DNA from: Maribellus sp. CM-23
Lineage (GTDB): Bacteria > Bacteroidota > Bacteroidia > Bacteroidales > Prolixibacteraceae
Assembly (NCBI RefSeq): GCF_021354595.1
Contig: NZ_JADWYJ010000001.1
Span: 1,093,446 to 1,157,445, forward strand
DNA length: 64,000 nucleotides
Direction: 5' to 3'
In this document: positions 37,746 to 46,126 of the stretch, piece by piece
Layout: every line of letters starts with the position of its first letter
How positions within the stretch are numbered: the first letter of the stretch is position 1
Made by a program: the position numbers and the translations under genes
The notes under the pieces: model-generated
What the model was told of the DNA's origin: nothing
Databases searched by the model: none
The model's input: the letters and a program-made list of their open reading frames with translations, nothing else

Positions 37746-39986
37746 CTATTTTTTAACAGACCATCCTGTTTTCAGCCCAAAAACAAACCAGCCAAGATAC
37801 AATGCGCCCACCGCAAATATTGTATCACCGATTACCCGTAACCAACGAACTGTTTCCAGCGTTGGCGTTTCCAGAAATTCGGCCGAACGGGCGTACCACA
37901 ATCCGTGTTTCACACTGGCAACAGTTTGAGCCAGGCCAACCGGAAGCACGCTTAAAACAACCATTAACAGCAGTCCGATATTCAGCATCCAAAATGAAAG
38001 GCGTATATTTTTTTCTTTCCACGTTACATTCAAATCCATATCACGCAAAACAAAGAGCATAAGCCCGATCCCCAGCATTCCGTAGACCCCAAACAAGGCA
38101 GTATGTCCGTGAACCGGTGTTGTATTCAACCCCTGCATGTAGTAAAGTGCAATGGGCGGATTGATCAGGAAACCAAAGATACCGGCGCCCAGAAAGTTCC
38201 AGAAAGCCACCGAAACAAAAAAGTAAATCGGCCATTTGTAGGCTGAAACCCATTCCTTCGCCCTACTCATTCGTATGTTATGGTAGGCCTCAAAACCCAT
38301 TAGTACCAGCGGCACTACTTCGAGCGCACTAAACGTTGCCCCAAGAGCGAGCACCGCGGTTGGAGTTCCTGTAAAATACAAGTGATGAAAAGTCCCTAAA
38401 ATTCCTCCGGAAAGGAAAATAATGGTCGAGAACAACACACTGGAAGTGGCTATTTTTGCCTGAATCAACTGCATCCGAACAAACAGGAAAGCAATGGCCA
38501 CGGTAGCAAACACCTCGAAGAAGCCTTCCACCCAAAGGTGCACCACCCACCAGCGCCAGTACTCAGCAATGGCCAGGTGCGTTTGCCGACCCCACATTAA
38601 GCCGGCGGCATAAAAAGCTGCAATGGCCACCGAAGCAATCAGGAACATCGTCAGCAAATGACGGTTCTCGTTTTTTGCCTTTATAGCCGGCCAAATCGCT
38701 CTTCCCATTAACAACAACCACAAAACCAAGCCAATAAACAAAAATATCTGCCAGAACCGTCCGAGGTCAACATACTCGTATCCCTGATGTCCGAACCAGA
38801 AGTTTTCTACCAGGCCCAGTTTCTGCATTACGCCCATCCATTGTCCGGCCAGCGAGCCCACAACAATAATCAGCAATGCAATAAACAAGAAGTTAACTCC
38901 GAAACGTTGAAATTTTGGTTCTTTCCCCGAGATTGCGGGAGCAATAAACAAGCCGGTAGCCAGCCACGACGTGGCGATCCAGAAAATGGCTAACTGAATG
39001 TGCCAGGTGCGGGAAATGGAGTACGGTAATACATCCGCCAGTGGCAGCCCGTAAAAACCGAGCCCTTCCACTCCGTAGTGCGCCGTAATAACACCCATTA
39101 ATATCTGCACCAAAATGAGGGCAGTTACTACCCAGAAATATTTTAAGGTCGCTTTCATTGAAGGGGTGAGTTGGGTCCCCGATAAAGGATTCACCTTGGG
39201 TACAACATGGTCCTCTTCCTCTTCGCGGTTGGTGGCGTAATACCAGCCAAGCAGGCCAATACCAAACAGCAAAATAATCACACTAAAGCCGGTCCACAGA
39301 AGCAACGCCCCCGTTGGTTCGTTGCCCACCAGTTTTTCGGGTGGCCAGTTATTGGTAAAGGTGATTTCCATGCCGGGCCGCTCGGTTACTGTTGCCCACG
39401 AAGCCCAAAAGAAAAAGGCGTTCATTTTCCGCATTCTTTCCGGGTCTTTTATTGTATTGGCCGGAATGCTGTAAGCTTCACGTAAATGTGCAAGCTCCGG
39501 ATCGTTCATAAACAAACCGCCATAATGCGCACTGTTGCTTTGGATAGCTTCTGCCCGCACGGCTGAAATTGTTGTGTTCTTAGACTGCGTGTCGTAAGTA
39601 TTCTTTCGCAATTCGTTTTGTAAACGCTTCTGCAACTGGGCCTGGTTTTCATCCGGCAGGTCGTCGTATCTTTTTGAAAAATCATCCAACGACCACTTAT
39701 TCAGAATAAAAACAGCCTCGCGGTGCAGCCAGTCGGCGGTCCAGTCGGGAGCTTTGTAGGCGCCGTGCCCCCAAACAGTTCCGACTTCCTGCCCTCCCAT
39801 CGATTGCCAAACATTCTGGCCATCCTTGATATCTGCCGCGGTAAATACCACCGTGCCATCTTCGGTGACCACTTTTTCAGGAATGGGAGGCGCTTCGCGA
39901 TAAATTTCCCGGCCATAATATCCAAGTATTCCAAACGAAATAACCATAACCAGGATAAAACCGATCCAAAGTTTCTTTGAATTCAT
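37746..39986 (-). CDS. norB: Quinol-dependent nitric oxide reductase (qNOR)
   Basis: The 746-residue single-chain enzyme reduces two NO to N2O using quinol. The N-terminal part after the first helix is the fused NorC-like periplasmic domain without haem c (DGTVVFTAADIKDGQNVWQSMGGQEVGTVWGHGAY). The rest holds about 13 further helices of the haem-copper oxidase type, with HIQLAIFWIATSW, HLWVEGFFEVFATVAIAFLF and HGHTALFGVYG carrying the haem and FeB histidines. Met at 39986 (MNSKKLWIGF) is chosen. It is divergent from ric, with a shared operator-like palindrome, so NO-induced expression is likely. Confidence 0.95.
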   Translation of the reverse strand: MNSKKLWIGFILVMVISFGILGYYGREIYREAPPIPEKVVTEDGTVVFTAADIKDGQNVWQSMGGQEVGTVWGHGAYKAPDWTADWLHREAVFILNKWSLDDFSKRYDDLPDENQAQLQKRLQNELRKNTYDTQSKNTTISAVRAEAIQSNSAHYGGLFMNDPELAHLREAYSIPANTIKDPERMRKMNAFFFWASWATVTERPGMEITFTNNWPPEKLVGNEPTGALLLWTGFSVIILLFGIGLLGWYYATNREEEEDHVVPKVNPLSGTQLTPSMKATLKYFWVVTALILVQILMGVITAHYGVEGLGFYGLPLADVLPYSISRTWHIQLAIFWIATSWLATGLFIAPAISGKEPKFQRFGVNFLFIALLIIVVGSLAGQWMGVMQKLGLVENFWFGHQGYEYVDLGRFWQIFLFIGLVLWLLLMGRAIWPAIKAKNENRHLLTMFLIASVAIAAFYAAGLMWGRQTHLAIAEYWRWWVVHLWVEGFFEVFATVAIAFLFVRMQLIQAKIATSSVLFSTIIFLSGGILGTFHHLYFTGTPTAVLALGATFSALEVVPLVLMGFEAYHNIRMSRAKEWVSAYKWPIYFFVSVAFWNFLGAGIFGFLINPPIALYYMQGLNTTPVHGHTALFGVYGMLGIGLMLFVLRDMDLNVTWKEKNIRLSFWMLNIGLLLMVVLSVLPVGLAQTVASVKHGLWYARSAEFLETPTLETVRWLRVIGDTIFAVGALYLGWFVFGLKTGWSVKK

Positions 39987-40013
39987 AAGATTGATTTTTA
40001 TTGTTTGTGGGAG

Positions 40014-40021
40014 CAAATATA
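40014..40021 (-). promoter_or_regulatory. -7 element for norB
   Basis: Minus-strand TATATTTG matches TAnnTTTG. The -33 position would fall at about 40041-40045, inside the palindrome at 40032-40057. Confidence 0.6.
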
Positions 40022-40031
40022 AAATAAAATA

Positions 40032-40057
40032 ATAAAAGGACCCTGCTATCCTTTTAT
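40032..40057. promoter_or_regulatory. 26-bp perfect palindrome, candidate operator shared by norB and ric
   Basis: ATAAAAGGA-N8-TCCTTTTAT is an exact 9-bp inverted repeat centred between the two -7 elements (40014-40021 and 40067-40074). It covers the expected -33 regions of both promoters. A repressor bound here would block both. The Rrf2-family gene in the ric operon is the obvious candidate, and 26 bp with dyad symmetry suits a dimeric Rrf2 protein. Confidence 0.7.
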
Positions 40058-40066
40058 GAAAAATTA

Positions 40067-40074
40067 TATCTTTG
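40067..40074 (+). promoter_or_regulatory. -7 element for ric-rrf2
   Basis: TATCTTTG matches TAnnTTTG, 15 nt before the ric start; its -33 would lie within the shared palindrome. Confidence 0.6.
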
Positions 40075-40089
40075 TCAAAAAACAGAATT

Positions 40090-40818
40090 ATGGAAATTAA
40101 TTTGAATACTTCAGTTGGCGAAATTGTAAAAGGTAACTACAAAACAGCCCGGATTTTTGATCAGCACAAAATTGATTTTTGTTGTGGCGGAGCCATCAGT
40201 GTTAAAGAGGCGTGTGCAAAGGCAAATGTTTCGCAGGAAGTTTTACTGGAAGAGCTGGAAACGGTTTTTCTTACGGATGATCCCGATTCAAAATACATCG
40301 ACAGTTTAGGTCTCGATCAGCTAAGTGATTATATTGTGGCACGTCATCATTCGTATGTAAGCCAGAATATTCCCTTTCTTCAGCAAAAGCTTCAAAAACT
40401 TTGCGATGTACACGGCGAAAACCACCCGGAGCTTTTCAAAGTAAAAGACTTGTTTAGCACTGCGGCCGGCAACCTGACCATGCACATGCAAAAAGAGGAG
40501 CTGGTACTTTTCCCGTACATCCGGAAAATGGTTCAATACAAAAACGGCGACACCAGCATTGCGAACGAGTTTGGAGGCGTTAACGGCCCGATAGAAGTAA
40601 TGTTGCAGGAACACCAGGCCGAAGGCGAGCGTTTTTTTGAAATAGCAGACCTAACTTCTGGCTATACCTGCCCGCCCGACGGATGCAACACCTATCGCAT
40701 TACTTATCAGACGCTAAGCGACTTCGAGCAGGATCTGCACCGACATATTCATTTGGAAAACAACATTTTATTTTTGAAAGCATTAGCTTTGGAAAAAGAA
40801 ATTATTTCCAAAAACTAA
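40090..40818 (+). CDS. ric: Iron-sulfur cluster repair diiron protein (RIC/ScdA/YtfE)
   Basis: The 242-residue protein has an N-terminal ScdA_N domain (VGEIVKGNYKTARIFDQHKIDFCCGG) and a hemerythrin-like diiron domain. The latter has ligands spread through ARHHSYV, HMQKEEL, QEHQAEGE and HRHIHLENN. RIC proteins repair iron-sulfur clusters damaged by nitric oxide or oxidants. The divergent NO reductase and the following Rrf2 regulator support an NO role. ATG at 40090 is chosen over TTG at 40072, which overlaps the -7 element. Confidence 0.95.
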   Translation: MEINLNTSVGEIVKGNYKTARIFDQHKIDFCCGGAISVKEACAKANVSQEVLLEELETVFLTDDPDSKYIDSLGLDQLSDYIVARHHSYVSQNIPFLQQKLQKLCDVHGENHPELFKVKDLFSTAAGNLTMHMQKEELVLFPYIRKMVQYKNGDTSIANEFGGVNGPIEVMLQEHQAEGERFFEIADLTSGYTCPPDGCNTYRITYQTLSDFEQDLHRHIHLENNILFLKALALEKEIISKN

Positions 40819-40822
40819 AGAC

Positions 40823-41263
40823 ATGTTAGCAAAAAGTACCGAATATGCCATACGGGCACTGGTTTATGTTCAGCTTAAAAACTGGGAAGGAAAGCGACCC
40901 GGAGTAGTTGAAATTGCACGCGAGATTGAAGCGCCCGAGGCATTTTCGGCCAAAATTCTGCAAACCCTTACCCGGCATCAGTTGCTCGACTCGGCAAAAG
41001 GACGCGGTGGAGGCTTCTTTTTTAACGACGAACAAACCCAGCTTTCGCTATACAAGATCATTCATGTAATGGAAGGCGACGGCTGTTTCCACCGCTGCGG
41101 ATTTGGACTGAAATCGTGCAACAACGAAAATCCATGCCCACTGCACGAGCAGTACAAAGTGGTTCGCGACAGCTTCTACGACATTGTCCGGAAGGAATCG
41201 ATTCAATCTCTCTCGGAAAAAATCAAAAAAGGCGAAGCCGTGTTAAAACGTTCGATTACTTAA
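40823..41263 (+). CDS. Rrf2-family [Fe-S] transcription regulator, NsrR-like
   Basis: The 146-residue protein has the Rrf2 winged helix (KSTEYAIRALVYV ... AKILQTLTRHQLL) and cysteines C88, C92, C99 and C105. C92-x6-C99-x5-C105 parallels the cluster ligands of NsrR and IscR, with C88 extra. It starts 4 nt after ric. Context (norB, ric) favours nitric-oxide sensing through cluster nitrosylation, probably repressing the shared palindrome. Redox or iron-sulfur sensing (IscR, RsrR) is the alternative. Confidence 0.85.
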   Translation: MLAKSTEYAIRALVYVQLKNWEGKRPGVVEIAREIEAPEAFSAKILQTLTRHQLLDSAKGRGGGFFFNDEQTQLSLYKIIHVMEGDGCFHRCGFGLKSCNNENPCPLHEQYKVVRDSFYDIVRKESIQSLSEKIKKGEAVLKRSIT

Positions 41264-41281
41264 ACCCAAAAAATAACTGTT

Positions 41282-42007
41282 TTGAAAACAATTGGAATAA
41301 TCGGGGGTCTGGGACCCGAAGCAACCATCGATTACTACAAGGAAATCATCCACCATTTCAATCTGAAGAATCAGACGGGAAATGCTGTTTATCCTGAAAT
41401 TGTGATTTACAGTGTGGACATGTGGAAATTTGTGGGGCTTTTGGGACAGAAGAAATACGAAGAGGCCGTTGACTACCTGGTTCGCCGCGTTAACAGTCTT
41501 GGAAAATCCGGGGTTGATTTTGCCGTTTTAAGTGCCAACACACCGCATTTGCTGTTCAACGAAATCCAGTCGAAAGTGGACATTCCGCTCATCAGCATTG
41601 TAGAGGCCTGTGCCCGGGAAGCTCAATCACTGTCGGTAAAAAAATGCGGACTGATCGGCACCAAATTCACCATGCAAAACGATTTCTACCGCAAAGTGTT
41701 TCTTCAGTACCAGATGGATATAGTGGTGCCCGGCCCGGAACAAATCGAGTACATCAATCAGAAAGTATTCAACGAAATTGAACTGGGAATTTTTAAAGAA
41801 GAAACCAAAAACGAGTTTCTCGAAATTGTTGGCGACATGCAAAAGCAGCACGGCATTGAAGCAGTTATCCTGGGTTGCACCGAGTTTCCGCTCATGTTCA
41901 GGGAAGAAGCGTATTTGGGAATGCCGTTTCTGAATACCACAAAAATTCATGTGGAGGCTATTTTAAAAGAATGCCTGAAACCAGAAGTTGTGAAGCGAGA
42001 CCTATAA
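41282..42007 (+). CDS. Aspartate/glutamate racemase-family protein, one catalytic Cys missing
   Basis: The 241-residue protein starts with TTG (no ATG fits) and shows IGIIGGLGPEATIDYY, the signature of Asp/Glu racemases. The first catalytic position reads LSANTPH, Ala85 in place of the usual Cys; the second Cys is kept (C199 in LGCTEFP). Single-Cys members with Thr or Ser at the first site are known to be one-sided in specificity. Ala suggests altered or one-base chemistry. It lies 18 nt after rrf2, probably in the same transcript, although no link between NO and amino-acid racemisation is obvious. Confidence 0.82.
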   Translation: MKTIGIIGGLGPEATIDYYKEIIHHFNLKNQTGNAVYPEIVIYSVDMWKFVGLLGQKKYEEAVDYLVRRVNSLGKSGVDFAVLSANTPHLLFNEIQSKVDIPLISIVEACAREAQSLSVKKCGLIGTKFTMQNDFYRKVFLQYQMDIVVPGPEQIEYINQKVFNEIELGIFKEETKNEFLEIVGDMQKQHGIEAVILGCTEFPLMFREEAYLGMPFLNTTKIHVEAILKECLKPEVVKRDL

Positions 42008-42083
42008 AAAGCCGCTCTGAAATACAGGACGACGATACTGAAAGTTCCTGATTACATCTTTGAAAACGAATAGATTTGGCGAG

Positions 42084-42383
42084 ATGAAAACATTGGAGAA
42101 ATATTTACCAGTTACACCCGATTTTTTTGATGTTGCAGAAGTATTCCTGCAAAAAAAGGTAAGAGTTATCTATTTTGGGGTTGACAATGCATTGGAAGAA
42201 TCAGCAGGAAGCCTGAAAGGGATTGTAACGAACAGCAGAGGAGAGTTTCTGGAAATTGAAAACGCTGATCACCCAAGGCTGGACCGGATTATTACCATTA
42301 ATGGGAAACCCGGCCCTGCCTACGATGAATACGATGCTTGTGCAAACGCCTGCCTGTCGTGCCAGGCTGGTTACGATGAATAG
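42084..42383 (+). CDS. Small Cys-tailed beta protein, first gene of the hemerythrin-PAS operon
   Basis: The 99-residue protein has beta-rich central text (KVRVIYFGV, GSLKGIVTNSRGEFLEIE, RLDRIITINGKPGP). Its tail CANACLSC carries three cysteines and could bind metal. The central part is faintly like the Sm-like fold of Rof/Rho-binding antiterminators, with low confidence. It is followed 2 nt later by a ferredoxin, so it is cotranscribed with it. ATG at 42084 (GATTTGGCGAG upstream) is chosen over TTG at 42060. Confidence 0.6.
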   Translation: MKTLEKYLPVTPDFFDVAEVFLQKKVRVIYFGVDNALEESAGSLKGIVTNSRGEFLEIENADHPRLDRIITINGKPGPAYDEYDACANACLSCQAGYDE

Positions 42384-42385
42384 CT

Positions 42386-42598
42386 GTGGGAATTAAACGA
42401 GTTTGGAGAGACGATAGGGTGAACCAGTGCATAGCCTGCAAAATTTGCCAGGCATATGCACCGCGGGTTTTCAAGGTGTTTGATAAAATGATTGTAGTGC
42501 CCTGGCCCGACTACGATTTATACGAACAGGAAATCAGAGAAGCGGCAGAAAACTGCCCGGTACAAATCATAAAATTTGAGGAACGGACCCATGAGTGA
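42386..42598 (+). CDS. Single-cluster ferredoxin
   Basis: The 70-residue protein has CIACKIC (C-x2-C-x2-C pattern) near residue 15-21 and a distal CP near residue 57. That is the ligand layout for one 4Fe-4S cluster of the short ferredoxin type. The start is GTG at 42386, 2 nt after the preceding stop, and its end overlaps the next gene by 8 nt. It probably passes electrons to or from the diiron-PAS proteins coded next; that is inference from the tight operon. Confidence 0.8.
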   Translation: MGIKRVWRDDRVNQCIACKICQAYAPRVFKVFDKMIVVPWPDYDLYEQEIREAAENCPVQIIKFEERTHE

Positions 42599-43832
42599 GC
42601 TAATAAACAATTCGAAATTCAGAAAAGAACAACTGAAACAGCTGATCCTGAAATTACACGAAGGAGAATCGGCTGAAAGTGTCAGAAAACAACTCATTGA
42701 ATCGCTAAAGAGCATTCCGTACGGCGAGGTTGTGGAAGTTGAACAGGAGCTGATTTCCGAAGGCTTGCCCGAGACCGAAGTGCTGAAATTATGTGACATC
42801 CATGGATCCGTGCTAGAAGGGAATGTTGATCTGAGTGCGGCCAAGGCGATTCCGGAGGGCCATCCGGTAGATGTTTTTATCAACGAAAATGCCGAGCTGA
42901 AGGCCGTGGCAGCAAAAGCCCGCAACCTGCTTTCAACATTGCAGCAAGTTGATGAGAACGAATTCCCGGAAATAAAACTGGCCTTACTTAGCCTTTTCCA
43001 CCAGCTTATGGATGTCGACAAACATTATCAGCGAAAGGAGTACCTTGTTTTCCCTTACCTGGAGAAAAATGAAATTACCGGGCCACCCAAAGTAATGTGG
43101 GGAAAACACGATGAAATAAGGGAGCAACTAAAAGGATGTATCGAGATTCTGAAAACTCCAGACCTCACCATCCATGACCTGAACGATTCTCTTGAACTGC
43201 TCTTTCTTCCAACCCTACAGGCGCTGGTCGATATGACCCAAAAAGAAGAAGAGATCCTGTTCCCGATGTGCATGGATATTCTTACCACCGACGAATGGTG
43301 GAACATACACCGGCAAACCCTCGAATTTGGCTTTACCCTGTACGATCCCGAGGTTGAATGGAAACCCGAAGGTTTTTCGGAAGAAAGTGACGACACGACC
43401 ATTTCGTCCGATGGCAGCATTCAGTTACCATCCGGGAGCTTTTCGGCAAAAGAGATCATGGCCATTTTAAACTCCGTTCCTTTTGATATGACTTTTGTGG
43501 ACAAAAACGACAAGGTAAAATATTTTACACAGGGAAAGGAACGCATCTTCGCCCGCAGCCGGTCGATCATAAACCGCGATGTTCGCTTGTGCCACCCTCC
43601 CGGAAGCGCACACATTGTAGAAAAAATTCTCGAAGACTTTAAATCGGGCAAGGCCTCTCACGCCCCCTTCTGGATTCAAAAGAAAGGTAAATTCATCAAA
43701 ATTGAGTATTTTGCTTTACGCGGCGACAACAACGAATACCTTGGTACGCTGGAGGTTTCGCAAGACCTGACCGACAACCGCAGCCTCGAAGGCGAACGAC
43801 GGATTTTATCTTACACCGATGAAAAACCATAA
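42591..43832 (+). CDS. DUF438-hemerythrin-PAS protein
   Basis: The 413-residue protein has DUF438 at about 8-78 (IPYGEVVEVEQELISEGLPETEVLKLCDIHG) and a hemerythrin-like diiron domain at about 100-245 (LFHQLMDVDKHYQRKEYLVFPYLEK, MWGKHDEIRE, QKEEEILFPM). A C-terminal PAS domain of the DUF438-associated type lies at about 295-405 (NSVPFDMTFVDKNDKVKYFTQG ... CHPPGSAHIVEKIL). There is no kinase, cyclase or DNA-binding output. Diiron sites of this type sense or scavenge O2 or NO; PAS may bind a cofactor or partner. ATG at 42591 overlaps the ferredoxin stop. Confidence 0.88.
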   Translation: MSELINNSKFRKEQLKQLILKLHEGESAESVRKQLIESLKSIPYGEVVEVEQELISEGLPETEVLKLCDIHGSVLEGNVDLSAAKAIPEGHPVDVFINENAELKAVAAKARNLLSTLQQVDENEFPEIKLALLSLFHQLMDVDKHYQRKEYLVFPYLEKNEITGPPKVMWGKHDEIREQLKGCIEILKTPDLTIHDLNDSLELLFLPTLQALVDMTQKEEEILFPMCMDILTTDEWWNIHRQTLEFGFTLYDPEVEWKPEGFSEESDDTTISSDGSIQLPSGSFSAKEIMAILNSVPFDMTFVDKNDKVKYFTQGKERIFARSRSIINRDVRLCHPPGSAHIVEKILEDFKSGKASHAPFWIQKKGKFIKIEYFALRGDNNEYLGTLEVSQDLTDNRSLEGERRILSYTDEKP

Positions 43833-43835
43833 GCG

Positions 43836-44357
43836 ATGGAAAAACTGATCATCACTCCAAAAACAAAAATATTTGACCTGCTGGAAGCCTACCCGCAACT
43901 GGAAGACGTTTTAATTAGCGCGGCTCCCCCCTTTAAAAAATTAAAGAACCCGGTGTTGCGAAAAACCATCACAAAAATTACCAGTTTGAGCCAGGCGGCC
44001 ACTATTGGCGGATTAAAAGTAGAAGAACTGGTGAACAGGCTGCGCACTGAAATTGGACAAACCACCACCGACACAATGGAAGTGGAAGGCGGAAATTACA
44101 CCACAGAAAAACCGGCGTGGTTTGACGAAAACAAGATTGTGGAAACCATTGACATCCGTGAAATGCTAAATGCCGGCGAACAACCTGTACACGAAGTATT
44201 GTCAGCCATTAAGAGGTTAAAAAACAACGAAATCCTAAAGGTCATCGCGCCATTTATTCCGGCCCCGCTGATCGACAAATCGCTTAGCATGAGTTACCGG
44301 CACTGGCTCGACAAACAAGCTGGAGAGGAATATTGGGTATTTTTTATTAACGATTAG
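43836..44357 (+). CDS. DUF1858-DUF2249 protein
   Basis: The 173-residue protein joins DUF1858 (residues 3-70, ITPKTKIFDLLEAYPQLEDVLISAAPPFKKLKNPVLRKT region) to a C-terminal DUF2249 domain (about 100-172, VETIDIREMLNAGEQPVHEVLSAIKRL ... YRHWLDKQ). Both are found with hemerythrin and RIC-type proteins. No cysteine sits at the DUF1858 position where some relatives have one. It starts 3 nt after the DUF438 gene and may be a partner protein. Confidence 0.85.
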   Translation: MEKLIITPKTKIFDLLEAYPQLEDVLISAAPPFKKLKNPVLRKTITKITSLSQAATIGGLKVEELVNRLRTEIGQTTTDTMEVEGGNYTTEKPAWFDENKIVETIDIREMLNAGEQPVHEVLSAIKRLKNNEILKVIAPFIPAPLIDKSLSMSYRHWLDKQAGEEYWVFFIND

Positions 44358-44363
44358 CCGGCT

Positions 44364-45554
44364 ATGTCAGAATTCACAAAAACCAACGAAAAAAGGCTGG
44401 CCAAACTACGGGAAGTTTCAAAATTGATCCTTGAAACAGGAAGTGCACATTCTTTTGTGATGGCCAACAAAAGTTTTATTCCGACCGTTATTCCCACTGA
44501 TTTTATAGCGCTGTTCGACGTGCTTGTTCAGGAAGAAATCCCGGTTGACAAGCTAAAAATGCTTGCCAACAAGGTTTTGAATATTTTTCACATCCCGATT
44601 GAAAATTATCTGCGAATAGAGCCACCTGTGGGTTCTTTTTTGGATGTTCTGGAACAAAACAACAGCCAGATGGTGCAGTTTTTGGATCAAATACGGCCTG
44701 TTTTTAAAGCCTTTGCCAAAGATATTCGGGACAAGACTTTGCGCGCAGAATTACTCCAGCACTTCCGGAAGCTCGAAGTATTTGTAAAGCACTATACCAT
44801 CAAGGAAAATGTTTTGTTTCCGGTAATTGAAAAGACGTGGCCCGATTACCGCTGTCTGCAAATTATGTGGTCGATCCACGACGACATCCGCAAAAACCTG
44901 AAAACAGTAATACAACAACTGGAAAGCGGACCGGTGGAAGCCCGGCAGTTTAACCGTTGTATGGGGGATATCTTCTTCAACATGCTGGCCATCAAGTTTA
45001 GGGAAGAACACATACTGTTTCCGGCTATTCTCTCTACGATCAGCGAAAAAGAACTGCAGTCGATGAATCACCTGGGCTTTAAAATGGGTTACCCCTACAT
45101 TCAACCATCTCAGACAACAGCCGGGAAAGAAGAAGTAAGCATAGGCAATGGTTTTATCAATCTGGGAACCGGTGCTTTAAGTATCGAACAAATCAGTTTG
45201 ATTTTTAACCACCTGCCGGTTGACATTACCTATGTGGACGAAAACAATAAAGTGCAGTATTTTTCGACTCCCCCCAAACGAATTTTTCCGCGGACTACTG
45301 CCATTATCGGGCGCGAGGTAAAGAACTGCCATCCGCCTGAAAGCGTTCATGTGGTAGAGAGAATTGTTGATTCATTCCGCTCCGGCGAAAAAGACCAGGC
45401 TTCTTTCTGGATAAAAATGAAAGGCGAGTTTATTCTTATCCGCTATTTCGCCGTGAGAGATCAGGCTGGTCAATACAAAGGCGTGATTGAAGTTTCGCAG
45501 GAAATATCCGATATCCAATCATTGAAAGGGGAAAAACGATTACTCGATTGGTGA
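44364..45554 (+). CDS. Second hemerythrin-PAS protein (paralogue)
   Basis: The 396-residue paralogue of the DUF438-hemerythrin-PAS protein has a divergent helical N-terminus (about 10-80). Its hemerythrin domain (about 95-235) reads KHYTIKENVLFPVIEK, MWSIHDDIRK and FREEHILFPA, and its PAS domain (about 270-385) reads LPVDITYVDENNKVQYFSTPPKRIF, CHPPESVHVVERI. It also lacks an output domain. It is last in the operon, 6 nt after the DUF1858-DUF2249 gene. Two such proteins in one operon suggest a heterodimer or two-stage sensing. Confidence 0.85.
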   Translation: MSEFTKTNEKRLAKLREVSKLILETGSAHSFVMANKSFIPTVIPTDFIALFDVLVQEEIPVDKLKMLANKVLNIFHIPIENYLRIEPPVGSFLDVLEQNNSQMVQFLDQIRPVFKAFAKDIRDKTLRAELLQHFRKLEVFVKHYTIKENVLFPVIEKTWPDYRCLQIMWSIHDDIRKNLKTVIQQLESGPVEARQFNRCMGDIFFNMLAIKFREEHILFPAILSTISEKELQSMNHLGFKMGYPYIQPSQTTAGKEEVSIGNGFINLGTGALSIEQISLIFNHLPVDITYVDENNKVQYFSTPPKRIFPRTTAIIGREVKNCHPPESVHVVERIVDSFRSGEKDQASFWIKMKGEFILIRYFAVRDQAGQYKGVIEVSQEISDIQSLKGEKRLLDW

Positions 45555-46126
45555 TTCGTTCCGGCATCAAAAAGCTTTATTTAAAAAACCAGCCCCTTTT
45601 AGCACAATCCCATTCTATTAAAGCCCTGATTTCAAAAGGAAAATCTCTTACTATTCTTGTCCGTAATAATTCGGAAAGAATACCTGTATCCAACCGGCTC
45701 CCCTAAACGGCCGGAAATTCAACCAATGCCGGATCAGTTGCGACGACATTGCTACCGGAGCCAAGTTAGTACTGTAAATGGGAGATCGTCCCAATTACAA
45801 TTGGGGGAACGAAGAACGACCTTCACAAATAAATGCTTTATATTAGCCGTGTAGAAAAAATCGTTTCCTAAAAAACGAATTAGTTAGAACAATACAAGCA
45901 TGAGAATGGAACATGTACCAGGCGAAAAAAAAATCCGCAAGCTTGTAGAAAACCGGAATAACGGACAATACAAGCAGCTGGAATATGGGCCATTCCACAC
46001 TTAAACCAACAATTATAAACATGAAATGAGCATGCGTATGGAATTCATTTCAGTTAGGATATTTATCCGTTAGCCGAAAGACCTGTGAATTCGATGCAAT
46101 GCTTTCAAAACAAAAATTTTAATCGT
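45555..46126. other. 572-bp gene-free stretch after the hemerythrin-PAS operon
   Basis: I see no gene with convincing start, length or family. A 34-codon frame at 45901-46005 and a 65-codon frame at 45657-45854 lack support. A fold-back GAAATGA ... TCATTTC lies at about 46023-46052, ahead of the DUF1080 gene. Confidence 0.4.

Noticed and set aside
40072..40089. TTG start for ric at 40072
   Set aside because: It overlaps the TATCTTTG promoter element; the ATG at 40090 begins the ScdA_N domain.
45657..45854. 65-codon frame after the hemerythrin-PAS operon
   Set aside because: No family or start signal, and composition unlike neighbouring genes.
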